64,000 nt of DNA from Nonomuraea thailandensis (GCF_024172165.1 NZ_JAMZEB010000002.1:7275501-7339500); one strand, 5' to 3'; positions 34,624-43,518 are shown, counted from the stretch's first letter. Numbers and translations are program-made. The notes: generated by a model from the sequence alone, not told the origin.

Positions 34624-35994
34624 TCAGGAGGCGGGGCGCGGCTGGTGGCCGTACCGGACGGGCTTGGGGCCGCGCAGGCGGACCTCCGGGTCGGGCATCG
34701 CCTGCTCGCGGCCCGCCCGCGCCACCGCCGGCTCGACGACCGGCTCGCCGCCCTCGGCCTCGGCGATCCGCCGCACCAGCCTCTCCCGCAGCTCCGCGGC
34801 CACGCCCGCGTGCGAGGCGTAGCCCGCCAGGTTGACCAGCTCGTGCGGGTCGTTCTCCAGGTCGTACAGGGCCTGCTCGCGGTAGGCGGGAGCGCCCGGG
34901 TCGTCCCAGGGGTGGGCGTCCTCGGCGACGGCGTAGTACTTCCACCGCGCCGTACGGATCCCGCGCCCCACCTCCGACTCGCTCACCTGGAAGAACACCT
35001 CCTCGGGCCAGGACGCGCGCCGTGGATCGCGCACCAGCGGCAGGAACGAGCGACCCTGCATGTCGGAGGGCACCGGCAGCCCGGCCGCCTCCAGCAGCGT
35101 GGGCGGCAGGTCGAGGGTGCTGACCGGGCGGGAGATGGCGCCGCCGCCGTCGAAGCCGGGGCCGCGCAGCGCGAGCGGCACGCGCAGGGACGCGTCGTGG
35201 CAGGAGCGCTTGTACTCGCCGTTGCGCGTCTTGAAGTGGTTGCCGTGGTCGGAGGTGTACGCCACGATCGTGTCGTCCAGCAGGTCCAGGCTGCGCAGCG
35301 CGTCCAGCAGCCGCCCAAGCCCTTCGTCCAGGCGCTTGACCTGCCCCAGGTAGCCGCCCATGTGCTGGTGGGCCGTGCCGCCGAGCGCGGCCAGGTCCGG
35401 CGGCATCCAGCGGCCCTGGTAGCGCTCCTCGTAGCCGTCGGGGGCCGGGTAGTTGTCCACCTCGTTCTGGTGGTGCGGCTCCAGGAGCGACAGGAACAGG
35501 TAGAACGGCTCGTCGGCGTGGTCGGCCACGAAGCGGACGGCCGCGTCCACGAGCGCGTCGGAGCGGTAGCCGGGCAGCAGGACCGGCTCGTTCGCCTCGT
35601 CGTAGACGATGGTCCGGTACGCGTCGGAGGTGTGCTCCAGCGCGTTGGCCGCCAGCCACGACCGGTAGCCGCCACGCCGGTCCTCGGGCACCGGCTCGGT
35701 GCCGGCCAGGTGCCACTTGCCGATGTAGCCGGTGGCGTAGCCGGCCGCGCCGAAGTGGTGGGCCAGCGTGCGCTCCTCGGGGGGCAGCACGCGGCCGTTG
35801 CGGTAGACGCCGGTCGTGGTCGGGTAGCGGCCCGTCTGGAGCGCCGCACGGGCGGGGGCGCACACCGGCTGCGGGGTGAGCGCGACCGTCGCCTGCGTGC
35901 CGTGCCTGGCCATTCTGTCGAGGTTCGGGGTGAAGGGGCCGACGGTGTCCCACCGCTGCTGGTCGGTGAAGACGACGATCACGTTCGGGCGCAA
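34624..35994 (-). CDS. Type I sulfatase (formylglycine-dependent)
   Basis: A 456 aa protein. The N-terminal metal site is in NVIVVFTDQQRWDT (about residues 4-17), and the sulfatase signature PVCAPARAALQTGR (about 43-56) has the Cys that becomes formylglycine within C-x-P-x-R. GYIGKWHLAG, LEPHH and SDHGNHF supply further active-site residues. It removes sulfate from an ester, likely on a sugar. No signal peptide is seen, so it works in the cytoplasm after import. It is the last gene of the LacI/ABC operon, 13 bp after a permease gene. The formylglycine-generating enzyme is not in the window. Confidence 0.93.
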   Translation of the reverse strand: MRPNVIVVFTDQQRWDTVGPFTPNLDRMARHGTQATVALTPQPVCAPARAALQTGRYPTTTGVYRNGRVLPPEERTLAHHFGAAGYATGYIGKWHLAGTEPVPEDRRGGYRSWLAANALEHTSDAYRTIVYDEANEPVLLPGYRSDALVDAAVRFVADHADEPFYLFLSLLEPHHQNEVDNYPAPDGYEERYQGRWMPPDLAALGGTAHQHMGGYLGQVKRLDEGLGRLLDALRSLDLLDDTIVAYTSDHGNHFKTRNGEYKRSCHDASLRVPLALRGPGFDGGGAISRPVSTLDLPPTLLEAAGLPVPSDMQGRSFLPLVRDPRRASWPEEVFFQVSESEVGRGIRTARWKYYAVAEDAHPWDDPGAPAYREQALYDLENDPHELVNLAGYASHAGVAAELRERLVRRIAEAEGGEPVVEPAVARAGREQAMPDPEVRLRGPKPVRYGHQPRPAS

Positions 35995-36007
35995 AACGGA
36001 AGACTCC

Positions 36008-36817
36008 TTATTTCAGACCGGTCAGGGCGATGCCCCGGACGAAGTATCTCTGGGTGAGGACGAACAGGACGGCGGTGGGCACGAAGAGGATCACCGAGCC
36101 GGCGGCCGTGAGGTGCCACAGCGTGAAGTACTCCTGGTTGAACAGGGTGAGCCCGACCGGAATGGTGCGCATCTCGGGCGTGGACGTGGCGACCAGCGGC
36201 CAGAGGAACTCGTTCCACTGGAAGACGAACGTGAACAGCCCGAGCACGGCCAGCGCCGGCCGCGTCTGCGGCAGGATGACGCTCCAGTAGACGCGCAGCT
36301 CGGAGGCCCCGTCGATGCGCGCCGCGCTGATCAGGTCGTCGGGGATGGGCTGGATGAACTGCCGCATGAGGAAGATGCCGAACGCGTCCATCAGGAACGG
36401 CGTGATGAGCCCCTGGTACGTGTTCAGCCACCCCATGTTGGCCATGAGCACGTACAGCGGGATCATCCGCACGAAGAACGGCACCATCAGCGTGGCCAGC
36501 AGCGCCACGAACAGCGTGTTGCGCAGCGGGAAGCGGAACTTGGCGAACACGTACCCGACGAGCGGGTCGAACACCAGGTGCGCCAGCGTGATGGCCCCGG
36601 CCACCACCAGGCTGTTGACGATGAAGTTCCCGAACGGCGCCCGGACGAACAGCTCGGCGTAGTTGCCCCACTGCGGCGACTCCGGCACGAGCACGGCCTC
36701 GGCCGCCAGCGTCTCGGCCTCCGTCTGCAGGGAGAGCGAGAGCATGTAGAGCAGCGGCACGACCGTGATCAGCGAGGCCAGGCCGAGCAGCGTGTAGAGC
36801 AGCGCCTTGCGCAGCAT
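36008..36817 (-). CDS. Sugar ABC transporter permease (MalG type)
   Basis: A 269 aa inner-membrane protein with six predicted helices. The coupling (EAA) loop is ISAARIDGASELRVYWSVIL (about residues 171-190), the CUT1 permease signature that contacts the ATPase. The first nucleotide of its ATG overlaps the upstream permease stop (TGATG). With the partner permease and the binding protein it would import a sugar or sulfated glycan piece for the sulfatase downstream. No ATPase gene lies here, so a shared MsiK-type ATPase elsewhere is likely. Confidence 0.93.
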   Translation of the reverse strand: MLRKALLYTLLGLASLITVVPLLYMLSLSLQTEAETLAAEAVLVPESPQWGNYAELFVRAPFGNFIVNSLVVAGAITLAHLVFDPLVGYVFAKFRFPLRNTLFVALLATLMVPFFVRMIPLYVLMANMGWLNTYQGLITPFLMDAFGIFLMRQFIQPIPDDLISAARIDGASELRVYWSVILPQTRPALAVLGLFTFVFQWNEFLWPLVATSTPEMRTIPVGLTLFNQEYFTLWHLTAAGSVILFVPTAVLFVLTQRYFVRGIALTGLK

Positions 36818-37689
36818 CAGTACGTCACCTCCCCGCGCCGGCCGGCCCTGAGCTGGATCACGGTGAACACCACGATCACGATCAGCAGCAGCACCGACTG
36901 CGCCGAGGAGTAGCCGAAGTCCCTGGTGCGGAAGGCGACGTTGAAGATGTGGAAGACCGACAGGTCGGTGGCGTCGCCGGGGCCGCCGCCGGTGATGATG
37001 TACGCCTGCCCGAACGCCTGGAGCCCCGAGATGACCGCCATCACCGACACGAAGAGCGTGGTCGGCGCGAGCAGCGGCAGCGTGATCCGCCAGAAGCGGC
37101 GCCAGGCGTCCGCCCCGTCGATCTTCGCGGCCTCGTGGTACGTCTCGGGGATGCCCTGCAGCCCGGCCAGGAACAGCACCATCGTGTAGCCGACGCTCTG
37201 CCAGAGCGTGACGGCGGCGATCGTGAGCAGCGGCGCGGTGTTCAGCCACTGCTGCGTGGGCAGGCCGGCCGCCATCAGCACCCGGTTCAGCACGCCGAGC
37301 TCGGGGTCGAGGATGTTGCGCCACAGCAGCCCGACGATCGCGACGGAGGTCAGGTACGGCACGAGCAGCACCACCCGGAAGACCACCCGGCCCCTGAGCG
37401 GCTGGTCGATGGCCAGCGCCAGCGCCAGCCCGAGGACGATCGAGCCGGCCACCACCATGACCGAGAAGCCCGCCGTGACCAGGAACGAGTGCTGCACCGC
37501 CGGGTCGGCCAGGGCCTGGGAGTATTTGCCCAGGCCCGTCCACTGGTCGGCCATCGGCCCGGTGCGGAAGCTGGTGGCCACCACGTTGCCGATCGGCAGG
37601 TAGAAGAAGGCCGCGAAGAACAGGATCGCCGGGAGCAGGAACAGGTAGGCCGTCCTGGCGTAGCGGCCTTGAAGCGTGCGGGCCCTCAC
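36817..37689 (-). CDS. Sugar ABC transporter permease (MalF type)
   Basis: A 290 aa permease with six helices, beginning near AYLFLLPAILFFAAFFYLPI (about residues 13-32). The EAA loop reads HEAAKIDGADAWRRFWRITL (about 194-213). GTG 37689 overlaps the binding-protein stop (GTGA), and its stop overlaps the next permease start, so the three are translationally coupled. It pairs with the MalG-type subunit in a CUT1 importer. Confidence 0.93.
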   Translation of the reverse strand: MRARTLQGRYARTAYLFLLPAILFFAAFFYLPIGNVVATSFRTGPMADQWTGLGKYSQALADPAVQHSFLVTAGFSVMVVAGSIVLGLALALAIDQPLRGRVVFRVVLLVPYLTSVAIVGLLWRNILDPELGVLNRVLMAAGLPTQQWLNTAPLLTIAAVTLWQSVGYTMVLFLAGLQGIPETYHEAAKIDGADAWRRFWRITLPLLAPTTLFVSVMAVISGLQAFGQAYIITGGGPGDATDLSVFHIFNVAFRTRDFGYSSAQSVLLLIVIVVFTVIQLRAGRRGEVTY

Positions 37690-38951
37690 TTGAGGAAGCC
37701 CTCCGCGGCCTCGGCGAAGGTGTCGAGCGCCTCGGCGGCCGGCTTGTTCTGGATGAGCACCTGCTGGTACATGACCTTGAGCTGCTCCTCCCACTTGCCG
37801 AGCTGCCCGGTCAGGCGCACCTCCTGGGAGGAGTCCCTGGCGGTCGGCAGCGCGTCGGCGAAGACCTTGGTGACGGGATCGGACTGCACCTCGGGCAGAT
37901 CCACCCAGGACTTGCGCGGCATGAGCATGCCGGTCTCCTTGGTGGCGGCCTGCTCGACCTGCAGCGCCGTGACGCGCTTGATGAAGTCCCACGACAGCTC
38001 GGGCCTGGTGGCCTTGGCGGGCACGAACATGCTGACGCCGGCCGCCTGCGTGGCCGCCGTCTTGTTCTTCAGCGGCGGCGCCACGCCGAGCTCGATGTCG
38101 GGGCTGGTCTTCCTGATCGGGTCGAGGTCCCACGGCCCCGTGAGGATCATCGCGGCACGCTTGGCGGAGAACAGCTTCTGCGGGCCGGAGTAGTCGGTGC
38201 CGGCCACCGGCACCGGCGCCACCTTGTGCTTGTGCACGAGGTCGGCCTGGAACTGCAGGGCGGCGACCGCGTCCGCGCGCGGCTCCATGATCGCCTTGGT
38301 CTCCAGGTCGTACGGGGTGACGCCGGCCTGCACCATCCACGGCCACATGTAGGTGTAGTCCTGGTTGAGCGCGACGCCGTACACGCCGTCCTTGGTCAGC
38401 TTCCTGGCCGCGTCGAGGAACTCCTCCCAGGTGGTCGGCGCCTCCAGGCCGGCCTCGCGCAGCATGCCCTGGTTGTAGATCAGGGTGTTGCAGGTCAGGT
38501 GGAGCTGCACGCCGTACACCTTGCCCTGGTAGGAGTTGCGCTCGACGGTCACCGGCTGCCAGTCGGCGGGGAAGCCCATCGCCTGGCCGTCGCGGTCGAC
38601 GAAGTCCTGAAGCGAGCGCGCGTTGCCGGACACCGCGAACTCCTGCACCCACCCGCCGGGCTCCTCCACCAGGTCGGGCACGGTGCCGGAGGCGAAGTCG
38701 GCCAGCAGCCTGGTCCGCAGGTCGGGCCACTGGTACTTCTGCATGTTGACCTTGACCTTGTTGGCCTGCTCGAACTCGGCGATCACCTTGCGATAGGCCT
38801 GGTAGTCGTGGCCCGCGTTCCAGTAGACGGTGAAGGTGCCCGGCGCGGCGCTCTGCGTGGCCGGCGCGCCCGCGCAGGACGACAGGACCGGGACGGCGGC
38901 GGCGGCCCCGACGAGGCGGAGCAGGTCACGGCGTGAGGGGTGGGAGGACAT
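37686..38951 (-). CDS. Sugar ABC transporter substrate-binding lipoprotein
   Basis: A 421 aa extracytoplasmic binding protein. The N-terminus combines a twin-arginine start (RRDLLRLV) with a lipobox around LSSC25, so it is exported and then lipid-anchored. The rest is a CUT1 family 1 binding protein (FTVYWNAGHDYQAYRKVIAE, VWGVQ-like YGVQLHLTCNTLIYN, AMILTGPWDL). It captures the sugar for the two permeases. It follows the LacI gene by 15 bp and probably shares its transcript. The ligand is unknown; the sulfatase suggests a sulfated carbohydrate. Confidence 0.92.
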   Translation of the reverse strand: MSSHPSRRDLLRLVGAAAAVPVLSSCAGAPATQSAAPGTFTVYWNAGHDYQAYRKVIAEFEQANKVKVNMQKYQWPDLRTRLLADFASGTVPDLVEEPGGWVQEFAVSGNARSLQDFVDRDGQAMGFPADWQPVTVERNSYQGKVYGVQLHLTCNTLIYNQGMLREAGLEAPTTWEEFLDAARKLTKDGVYGVALNQDYTYMWPWMVQAGVTPYDLETKAIMEPRADAVAALQFQADLVHKHKVAPVPVAGTDYSGPQKLFSAKRAAMILTGPWDLDPIRKTSPDIELGVAPPLKNKTAATQAAGVSMFVPAKATRPELSWDFIKRVTALQVEQAATKETGMLMPRKSWVDLPEVQSDPVTKVFADALPTARDSSQEVRLTGQLGKWEEQLKVMYQQVLIQNKPAAEALDTFAEAAEGFLK

Positions 38952-38966
38952 CTGGGTGATTCCCTT

Positions 38967-39968
38967 CTAGGACGAGCCCCGCCGCACGAAGGTCCACGAA
39001 CGGACGATCTCGCGGGCGGGTGGCGGCTCATCGGCCTGGAGGCGGTCGAAGAGCAGGCGTACGACGTCGGTGTAGTCGTGGCGGAGCGGACCGACGGTGC
39101 TGAGCTGCGGATTGCTGATGAGACCCTCGTCGATGTTGCCGACGCCGACGATGGCGACGTCGTCCGGCACGCTGAGCCCGAGGTCCCTGGCGGCCCAGAT
39201 CGCGCTGATCGCCGCCCGGTCGGAGGCGGCGAAGATCGCGTCGGGCCGGTCGGGCGAGCCGAGCAGCTCGGTCGCCGTCTGGTACGCGGCCACGCGGTCG
39301 TCGGCGCCGCCGGTGACGATGCGCTCCTTGACGCCGTGCCGTTCCAGCGCGGTGGTGTAGCCGAGCAGCCGCCCGACGGGCTTGTCGCGGTAGACCTCGA
39401 AGCGGTGCGCCATGTAGGCGATGCGCCGCCGGCCGGTCTCCAGCAGGTGCTCGACGGCCTCGGCGCAGGCCTCCGCCTCGGGCGTGCGGACGAGGTCGCA
39501 GCCCTGCAGCCCGCTCTCGTTGCCCAGCACCACCATCGGCAGCCCGGTGGCGGCCAGCCCGGCGAGCAGGTCGTGGGCGAGGTGGTCGCCGGCGACGTGG
39601 ATCAGCGCGCCGTCGGCGATGCCGCCGCGCAGCACCTCGACGGCCGCCTGGGCACGCGCCTCGTCGTAGACGGAGAGCGTGACCACCGAGTAGCCGCGCG
39701 CGTCGGCCATCTCGTGCAGGTCCGTCGCCAGCCGCACGTCGGCGGGCACGCCGCCGAGCGAGCTCAGCACCAGGCACACCCGCTGGGTGCGGCGCTTGCG
39801 CAGGCTCCTGGCGGCCTGGTTGGGGGTGTAGCCGAGCTGCCTGGCGGCGTCGAGCACCCGTTGCCTGGTCTCGGCGGCGACGGGACGGTCCTTGCCGCTG
39901 AGCACGTAGGAGACGGTCGCCACTGACACGTTCGCCAGCTCGGCCACTTGTCGCGCTGTTGGTCTCAT
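38967..39968 (-). CDS. LacI-family regulator of the sulfatase/ABC operon
   Basis: A 333 aa protein. The LacI helix-turn-helix is TARQVAELANVSVATVSYVL (residues 4-23) with the hinge SGKDRPVAAETRQRVLDAAR; a periplasmic-binding-like sugar sensor follows (about 60-333). ATG 39968 has no Shine-Dalgarno sequence, and a TAGGTT -10 box (39980-39985 on the reverse strand) puts the start of transcription only a few bases away, so the mRNA is near leaderless. Two LacI-type palindromes lie upstream (39969-39982 and 40076-40097). It heads the operon and should repress it and itself until the sugar appears. Confidence 0.93.
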   Translation of the reverse strand: MRPTARQVAELANVSVATVSYVLSGKDRPVAAETRQRVLDAARQLGYTPNQAARSLRKRRTQRVCLVLSSLGGVPADVRLATDLHEMADARGYSVVTLSVYDEARAQAAVEVLRGGIADGALIHVAGDHLAHDLLAGLAATGLPMVVLGNESGLQGCDLVRTPEAEACAEAVEHLLETGRRRIAYMAHRFEVYRDKPVGRLLGYTTALERHGVKERIVTGGADDRVAAYQTATELLGSPDRPDAIFAASDRAAISAIWAARDLGLSVPDDVAIVGVGNIDEGLISNPQLSTVGPLRHDYTDVVRLLFDRLQADEPPPAREIVRSWTFVRRGSS

Positions 39969-39982
39969 GTTAGTCGAATAAC
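39969..39982. promoter_or_regulatory. LacI-type operator at the operon start
   Basis: GTTA and TAAC arms flank a TCGA core with CG at the centre, as in LacI-family sites. It sits directly before the LacI start codon and overlaps the TAGGTT -10 box of that promoter, so binding would shut off the operon. Confidence 0.5.
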
Positions 39983-40075
39983 CTAGCATTCCCTACTGGG
40001 ATATGGGGAATCTGATCCGCTGGATCTCGGCGGATGGGCACGCGGAGGAGAAGTCTTCACCTGGAAGTGGCTGGT

Positions 40076-40097
40076 TGGTGTTAAACGATTAACACCA
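40076..40097. promoter_or_regulatory. LacI-type operator about 110 bp upstream of the LacI gene
   Basis: TGGTGTTAA (40076-40084) and TTAACACCA (40089-40097) are perfect inverted 9-mers around ACGA. The TTAA-A-CG-A-TTAA core is typical for LacI-family proteins. With the site at 39969 it could support DNA looping. It also lies 37 bp beyond the end of the E1 gene. Confidence 0.65.
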
Positions 40098-40133
40098 TAT
40101 TTCGCACAGGCCGCCCGATCAAGGGGTGAGCTC

Positions 40134-42308
40134 TCAGCCCGCCATCTCCGCGAGCTTGGCCGCCACTTCCTCCTCCCGGGCGATGGCCGCCCGCTCCAGC
40201 ACCTTGCTGATGCTCGGCGACGCCTCCCCGCCCGTCACCCGCTGCACCGGCTGCTCCAGCCAGTCGAAGAACCGCCGGTGGATCTCGTCCGCCAGCCATC
40301 CCCCGTACGACGGGCCCACCGGCCCCTGCTCGGCGATGAGCACGTTGTTCGTCTTCCTGACGCTCGCCCCGACCGTCTCCCAGTCCAGGCTCGCCCGGTC
40401 CAGCCAGCGCAGGTCGATCACCTCGGCGTCCACCCCGGACGCCTCGGCCGCCCGCAGCGCGTACATGGTCATCGCCAGGTACGTCAGCACGGTCACCCGC
40501 GAGCCCGCCCGCCGCACCCGGGCCCGCCCGACCGGGATGCAGTAGTCCAGGTCGTCGACCGGGCACTCCCCCGTGGAGCCGTACAGGTCGACGTGCTCCA
40601 GCACCACCACCGGGTCGCGGCAGAGCAGCGCGCTGTTCATCAGGCCCACGTAGTCGAACGGCGTCGCCGGCGCGGCGATGCGCCAGCCCGGCGCGGTGGC
40701 GAACAGGCCCGCCGGGTCCATGGAGTGCTGGGAGCCGTAGCCGGTGCCCATGGCGACCTTGCTGCGCAGGACCAGCGGCATGGCGTCGCCGCCGCCGTAC
40801 ATGTGCCTGGCCTTGGCGATCTGGTTGAAGAGCTGGTCGGCGGCGACCCACATGAAGTCGGCGTACATGAGCTCGACCACGGGCGTGCAGCGCCCGTCGG
40901 AGGCGATGCCGCCGGCCAGGCCGGTGAAGGCGTTCTCGCTGATGGGGGTGCCGAGCACGCGGCCGGGGAAGGCCTCCATGAGGCCTCTGGTGGCGCCGTT
41001 GGTGCCGCCGTTGAGCCGGTGCACGTCCTCGCCGAGCACGACGATCGACGGGTCGGCCCGCATCCGCCGGGCCATCACCCCGGACACGGCGTCGATGAAC
41101 CTGCGCTCGGCCAGCTCCCCGGTGAACGTGTCGCGGTCGGCCAGGCGCGCGCCCTCGAACTCCGAGAGGTCGCCGCGCACGCCCACGTGCGCGAAGCCCG
41201 GGTCGGGCCACTGCGCCGGCTTGATCCGGCGCCGGCCGGAAGTGCCGCCGGGAAGGGGTTCGAGCAGCTCCGCGCCGACCTCCGCCATCAGCTCCTTCGC
41301 GCGTGCGGTGGCCGCCGCGACCCCGGCGCGGTCGAGCAGGCCGCGGCGGGCGAGGTGGCCCGCCAGGCGCCCGATCGGGTCCCGGGCCCGCCACTCCCGC
41401 TCCTCCTGCTTGCTCCGGTAGCCGAACGCGCTGCCGGGGAAGGGGCCGTTCTGGTGGAAGTAGCGGTAGACGTCGGCCTCGACCAGGGTGGGGCCCTCGC
41501 CGGCCCGCATGTGCGCGATCGCCTCGCGCATGACCAGCCAGACGGCCAGCGGGTCCATGCCGTCCACCTTCCAGCTCGGCACGCCGAAGCCGGGGCCGCG
41601 CGCCGACAGCCTCGGCTCGGCGGTCGCCTCGGCCACGCCGGTGGAGACGGCGTAGCGGTTGTTCTCGACGAAGAAGCAGAGCGGCAGCTTCCACGCGGCG
41701 GCCAGGTTGAGCGTCTCCAGGGTGGAGCCGATGTTGGCGGCCCCGTCACCGAAGTAGGTCACCGCGACCGCTCCGGTTCCCGCGCGCCGGTGCGCCCACG
41801 CCGACCCCGCCGCGAACGGCACGCCGCCGCCGACGATCGCGTTCGTGCCGATGGCGCCGGCCTCCTTCCAGCGCAGGTGCATGGAGCCGCCGCGGCCGTG
41901 GCTGAAGCCGCGGTCCAGGCCGCAGATCTCGGCCAGCGTGCGCAGCAGCACCTCCCGGACCTCCGGCGAGAAGCCGGCGGCCGGGTCGATGCCCTTCGGC
42001 TCCACGTGCGCCAGCGCCTTGGCCAGGAACTGGTGGTGCCCCCGGTGGGAGCCGTTGACCGTGTCGCCGGGGGCCAGCGGCAGGATCGAGCCGACCGCGC
42101 CGCCCTCCTGGCCGATGCTGGAGTGGGCCGGGCCGTGCACCAGGCCCGACCTGGCCAGGTCGAGCACGTACTCCTCGAACGTCCTGATCAGCAGCAGGTG
42201 GCCGAGCATCGTGGTCAGCAGCCGCGGGTCGGCGGCGTCCCAGTCGCCGTCGGTGGCGGCGACCTCGACCCAGGGGGCGGGCGGTTCGAGCCTGTGATGC
42301 CGGGGCAT
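40134..42308 (-). CDS. Fused alpha/beta E1 component of a 2-oxoacid (or acetoin) dehydrogenase
   Basis: A 724 aa thiamine diphosphate enzyme in which E1 alpha (about residues 1-330) and E1 beta (about 385-724) are one chain. The alpha half has SHRGHHQFLAKA and the ThDP motif TYFGDGAANIGSTLETLNLA (GDG to N, about 185-204); the beta half has GEDVHRLNGGT and LAGGIASDG. It decarboxylates a 2-oxoacid, such as a branched-chain one, or splits acetoin, and passes the acyl group to E2. No E2 or E3 gene is in the window. It is divergent from the VOC gene, with two TTTGGATCC operators between them. Confidence 0.9.
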   Translation of the reverse strand: MPRHHRLEPPAPWVEVAATDGDWDAADPRLLTTMLGHLLLIRTFEEYVLDLARSGLVHGPAHSSIGQEGGAVGSILPLAPGDTVNGSHRGHHQFLAKALAHVEPKGIDPAAGFSPEVREVLLRTLAEICGLDRGFSHGRGGSMHLRWKEAGAIGTNAIVGGGVPFAAGSAWAHRRAGTGAVAVTYFGDGAANIGSTLETLNLAAAWKLPLCFFVENNRYAVSTGVAEATAEPRLSARGPGFGVPSWKVDGMDPLAVWLVMREAIAHMRAGEGPTLVEADVYRYFHQNGPFPGSAFGYRSKQEEREWRARDPIGRLAGHLARRGLLDRAGVAAATARAKELMAEVGAELLEPLPGGTSGRRRIKPAQWPDPGFAHVGVRGDLSEFEGARLADRDTFTGELAERRFIDAVSGVMARRMRADPSIVVLGEDVHRLNGGTNGATRGLMEAFPGRVLGTPISENAFTGLAGGIASDGRCTPVVELMYADFMWVAADQLFNQIAKARHMYGGGDAMPLVLRSKVAMGTGYGSQHSMDPAGLFATAPGWRIAAPATPFDYVGLMNSALLCRDPVVVLEHVDLYGSTGECPVDDLDYCIPVGRARVRRAGSRVTVLTYLAMTMYALRAAEASGVDAEVIDLRWLDRASLDWETVGASVRKTNNVLIAEQGPVGPSYGGWLADEIHRRFFDWLEQPVQRVTGGEASPSISKVLERAAIAREEEVAAKLAEMAG

Positions 42309-42324
42309 TCCTCAGCGTTACACG

Positions 42325-42389
42325 CTTTGGATCCGAAGAACAGCCCTGGGCGGCCTCACGCGGGCGGCGTAGGCTGTTTTGGATCCAAA
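42325..42389. promoter_or_regulatory. Twin GntR operators between E1 and VOC genes
   Basis: TTTGGATCCAAA (42378-42389) is a perfect 12-bp palindrome just before the VOC ribosome site. CTTTGGATCCGAAG (42325-42338), 53 bp away, differs at one position and sits 17 bp before the E1 start. One site per divergent gene implies control of both by one dimer-binding regulator, most likely the GntR protein at 42877. Confidence 0.72.
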
Positions 42390-42398
42390 GGAGGATCG

Positions 42399-42890
42399 AT
42401 GAGCGGACTTCCGGGGTTGAGCCGGCTGGACCACATCGGCTTCACGGTGCCGGACCTGGAGCAGGCCAGGGCGTTCCTGGTGGACGTGCTCGGCTGCGAG
42501 TACCTGTACTCGCTCGGCCCCTTCCGCCACGACGACTCGGCGTGGATGCGGGAGCGGCTCAACGTGCACCCGCGGGCGGTGATGGAGCGGCTGCACTTCT
42601 TCAGGTTCGGCGAGCGGACGCTGTTCGAGGTGTTCCAGTACTCGGCGCCCGGGCAACGCTCGCACGTGCCCAGCAACAGCGACGTCGGCGGGCATCACGT
42701 GGCACTGTGCGTGCAGGACCTCGACGCGGCCGTGGCCTACCTGCGCGAACGGGGGATACGGGTGCTCGGGGAGCCGTCGGCCAGCATGGGGCCGGTCCCG
42801 GGGAAGCGATGGGTGTACTTCCTGGCGCCTTGGGGAATGCAGTTCGAGCTGGTCTCGTACCCGGGAGCGTTCGATCGTGCGGGCGCCTGA
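42399..42890 (+). CDS. VOC-fold protein (glyoxalase/dioxygenase superfamily)
   Basis: A 163 aa single protein with two half modules (LDHIGFTVPDLEQARAFLVD at residues 8-27, and VGGHHVALCVQDLDAAVAYL around 94-113). Metal ligands would be His10, Glu near LFEVFQY, His97 or 98, and Glu in MQFELVSYPG. Such proteins act as lyases, isomerases or epimerases; it may process an intermediate of the molybdenum hydroxylase pathway. GAGGAT stands before ATG 42399. It overlaps the GntR gene by 14 bp and is the first gene of a four-gene + operon. Confidence 0.85.
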   Translation: MSGLPGLSRLDHIGFTVPDLEQARAFLVDVLGCEYLYSLGPFRHDDSAWMRERLNVHPRAVMERLHFFRFGERTLFEVFQYSAPGQRSHVPSNSDVGGHHVALCVQDLDAAVAYLRERGIRVLGEPSASMGPVPGKRWVYFLAPWGMQFELVSYPGAFDRAGA

Positions 42891-43518
42891 GAGCCAGCGG
42901 GTGGCCGAGCATCTGCGCGAGGCCATCCTGAGCGGCGCGATCGCGCCCGGCGAGCGGATCCGGCAGGAGGAGCTGGCCGAGCGGCTCGGCGCCAGCCGGC
43001 TGCCGGTGCGCGAGGCGCTGCGCATGCTGGAGGCGGAGGGGCTCACCGAGCACCATCCGCGCAGGGGCGCCCGGGTGCCCAGGCTCGGCATGCACGAAGT
43101 GGAGGTGATCTATCAGATGCGCGAGCGGCTCGAACCTCTCGCCCTGGCCGAGAGCATCCCGCGGCTGACCGGCGACGATCACCGGCGGCTGGGGGAGATC
43201 CAGGACAGGATCGAGGCGAACAGCGATCTCGGCGAGTTCCTCGTGCTGGATCGCGAGTTCCACCTGCTGACCTATTCGGGGTGCGCGATCGAGCAGCTCT
43301 CCGGCATGGTCGTGCGGCTGTGGAACGCCACGCAGCACCACCGGCGGGCGTTCATGCGGCTGACGGGGCCGGCGCGGCGGTGGGTGGTCAACGCCGAGCA
43401 CCGGCTGCTGCTCGACGCGATCGAGCGGCGCGACGCCGTGGACGCCGAGCGGTGCCTGAGCGGGCACATCAGGCGGACACGGGTCGAGCTGTGCCGGCAT
43501 CCCGAGGTGTTCGCGTGA
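42877..43518 (+). CDS. GntR-family regulator (FCD type) of the Mo-hydroxylase operon
   Basis: A 213 aa protein. The winged helix is at about residues 6-70 (VAEHLREAILSGAIAPGERI, EELAERLGASRLPVREALRM), and an FCD sensor helix bundle follows (about 80-205; metal-type His in DREFHLLTYSG and AEHRLLLDAI). It probably binds the TTTGGATCCAAA sites at 42325-42389 and represses both the E1 gene and its own operon. GTG 42877 lies within the VOC gene end. The second GntR of the window (18820) has an unrelated operator. Confidence 0.92.
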   Translation: MRAPESQRVAEHLREAILSGAIAPGERIRQEELAERLGASRLPVREALRMLEAEGLTEHHPRRGARVPRLGMHEVEVIYQMRERLEPLALAESIPRLTGDDHRRLGEIQDRIEANSDLGEFLVLDREFHLLTYSGCAIEQLSGMVVRLWNATQHHRRAFMRLTGPARRWVVNAEHRLLLDAIERRDAVDAERCLSGHIRRTRVELCRHPEVFA

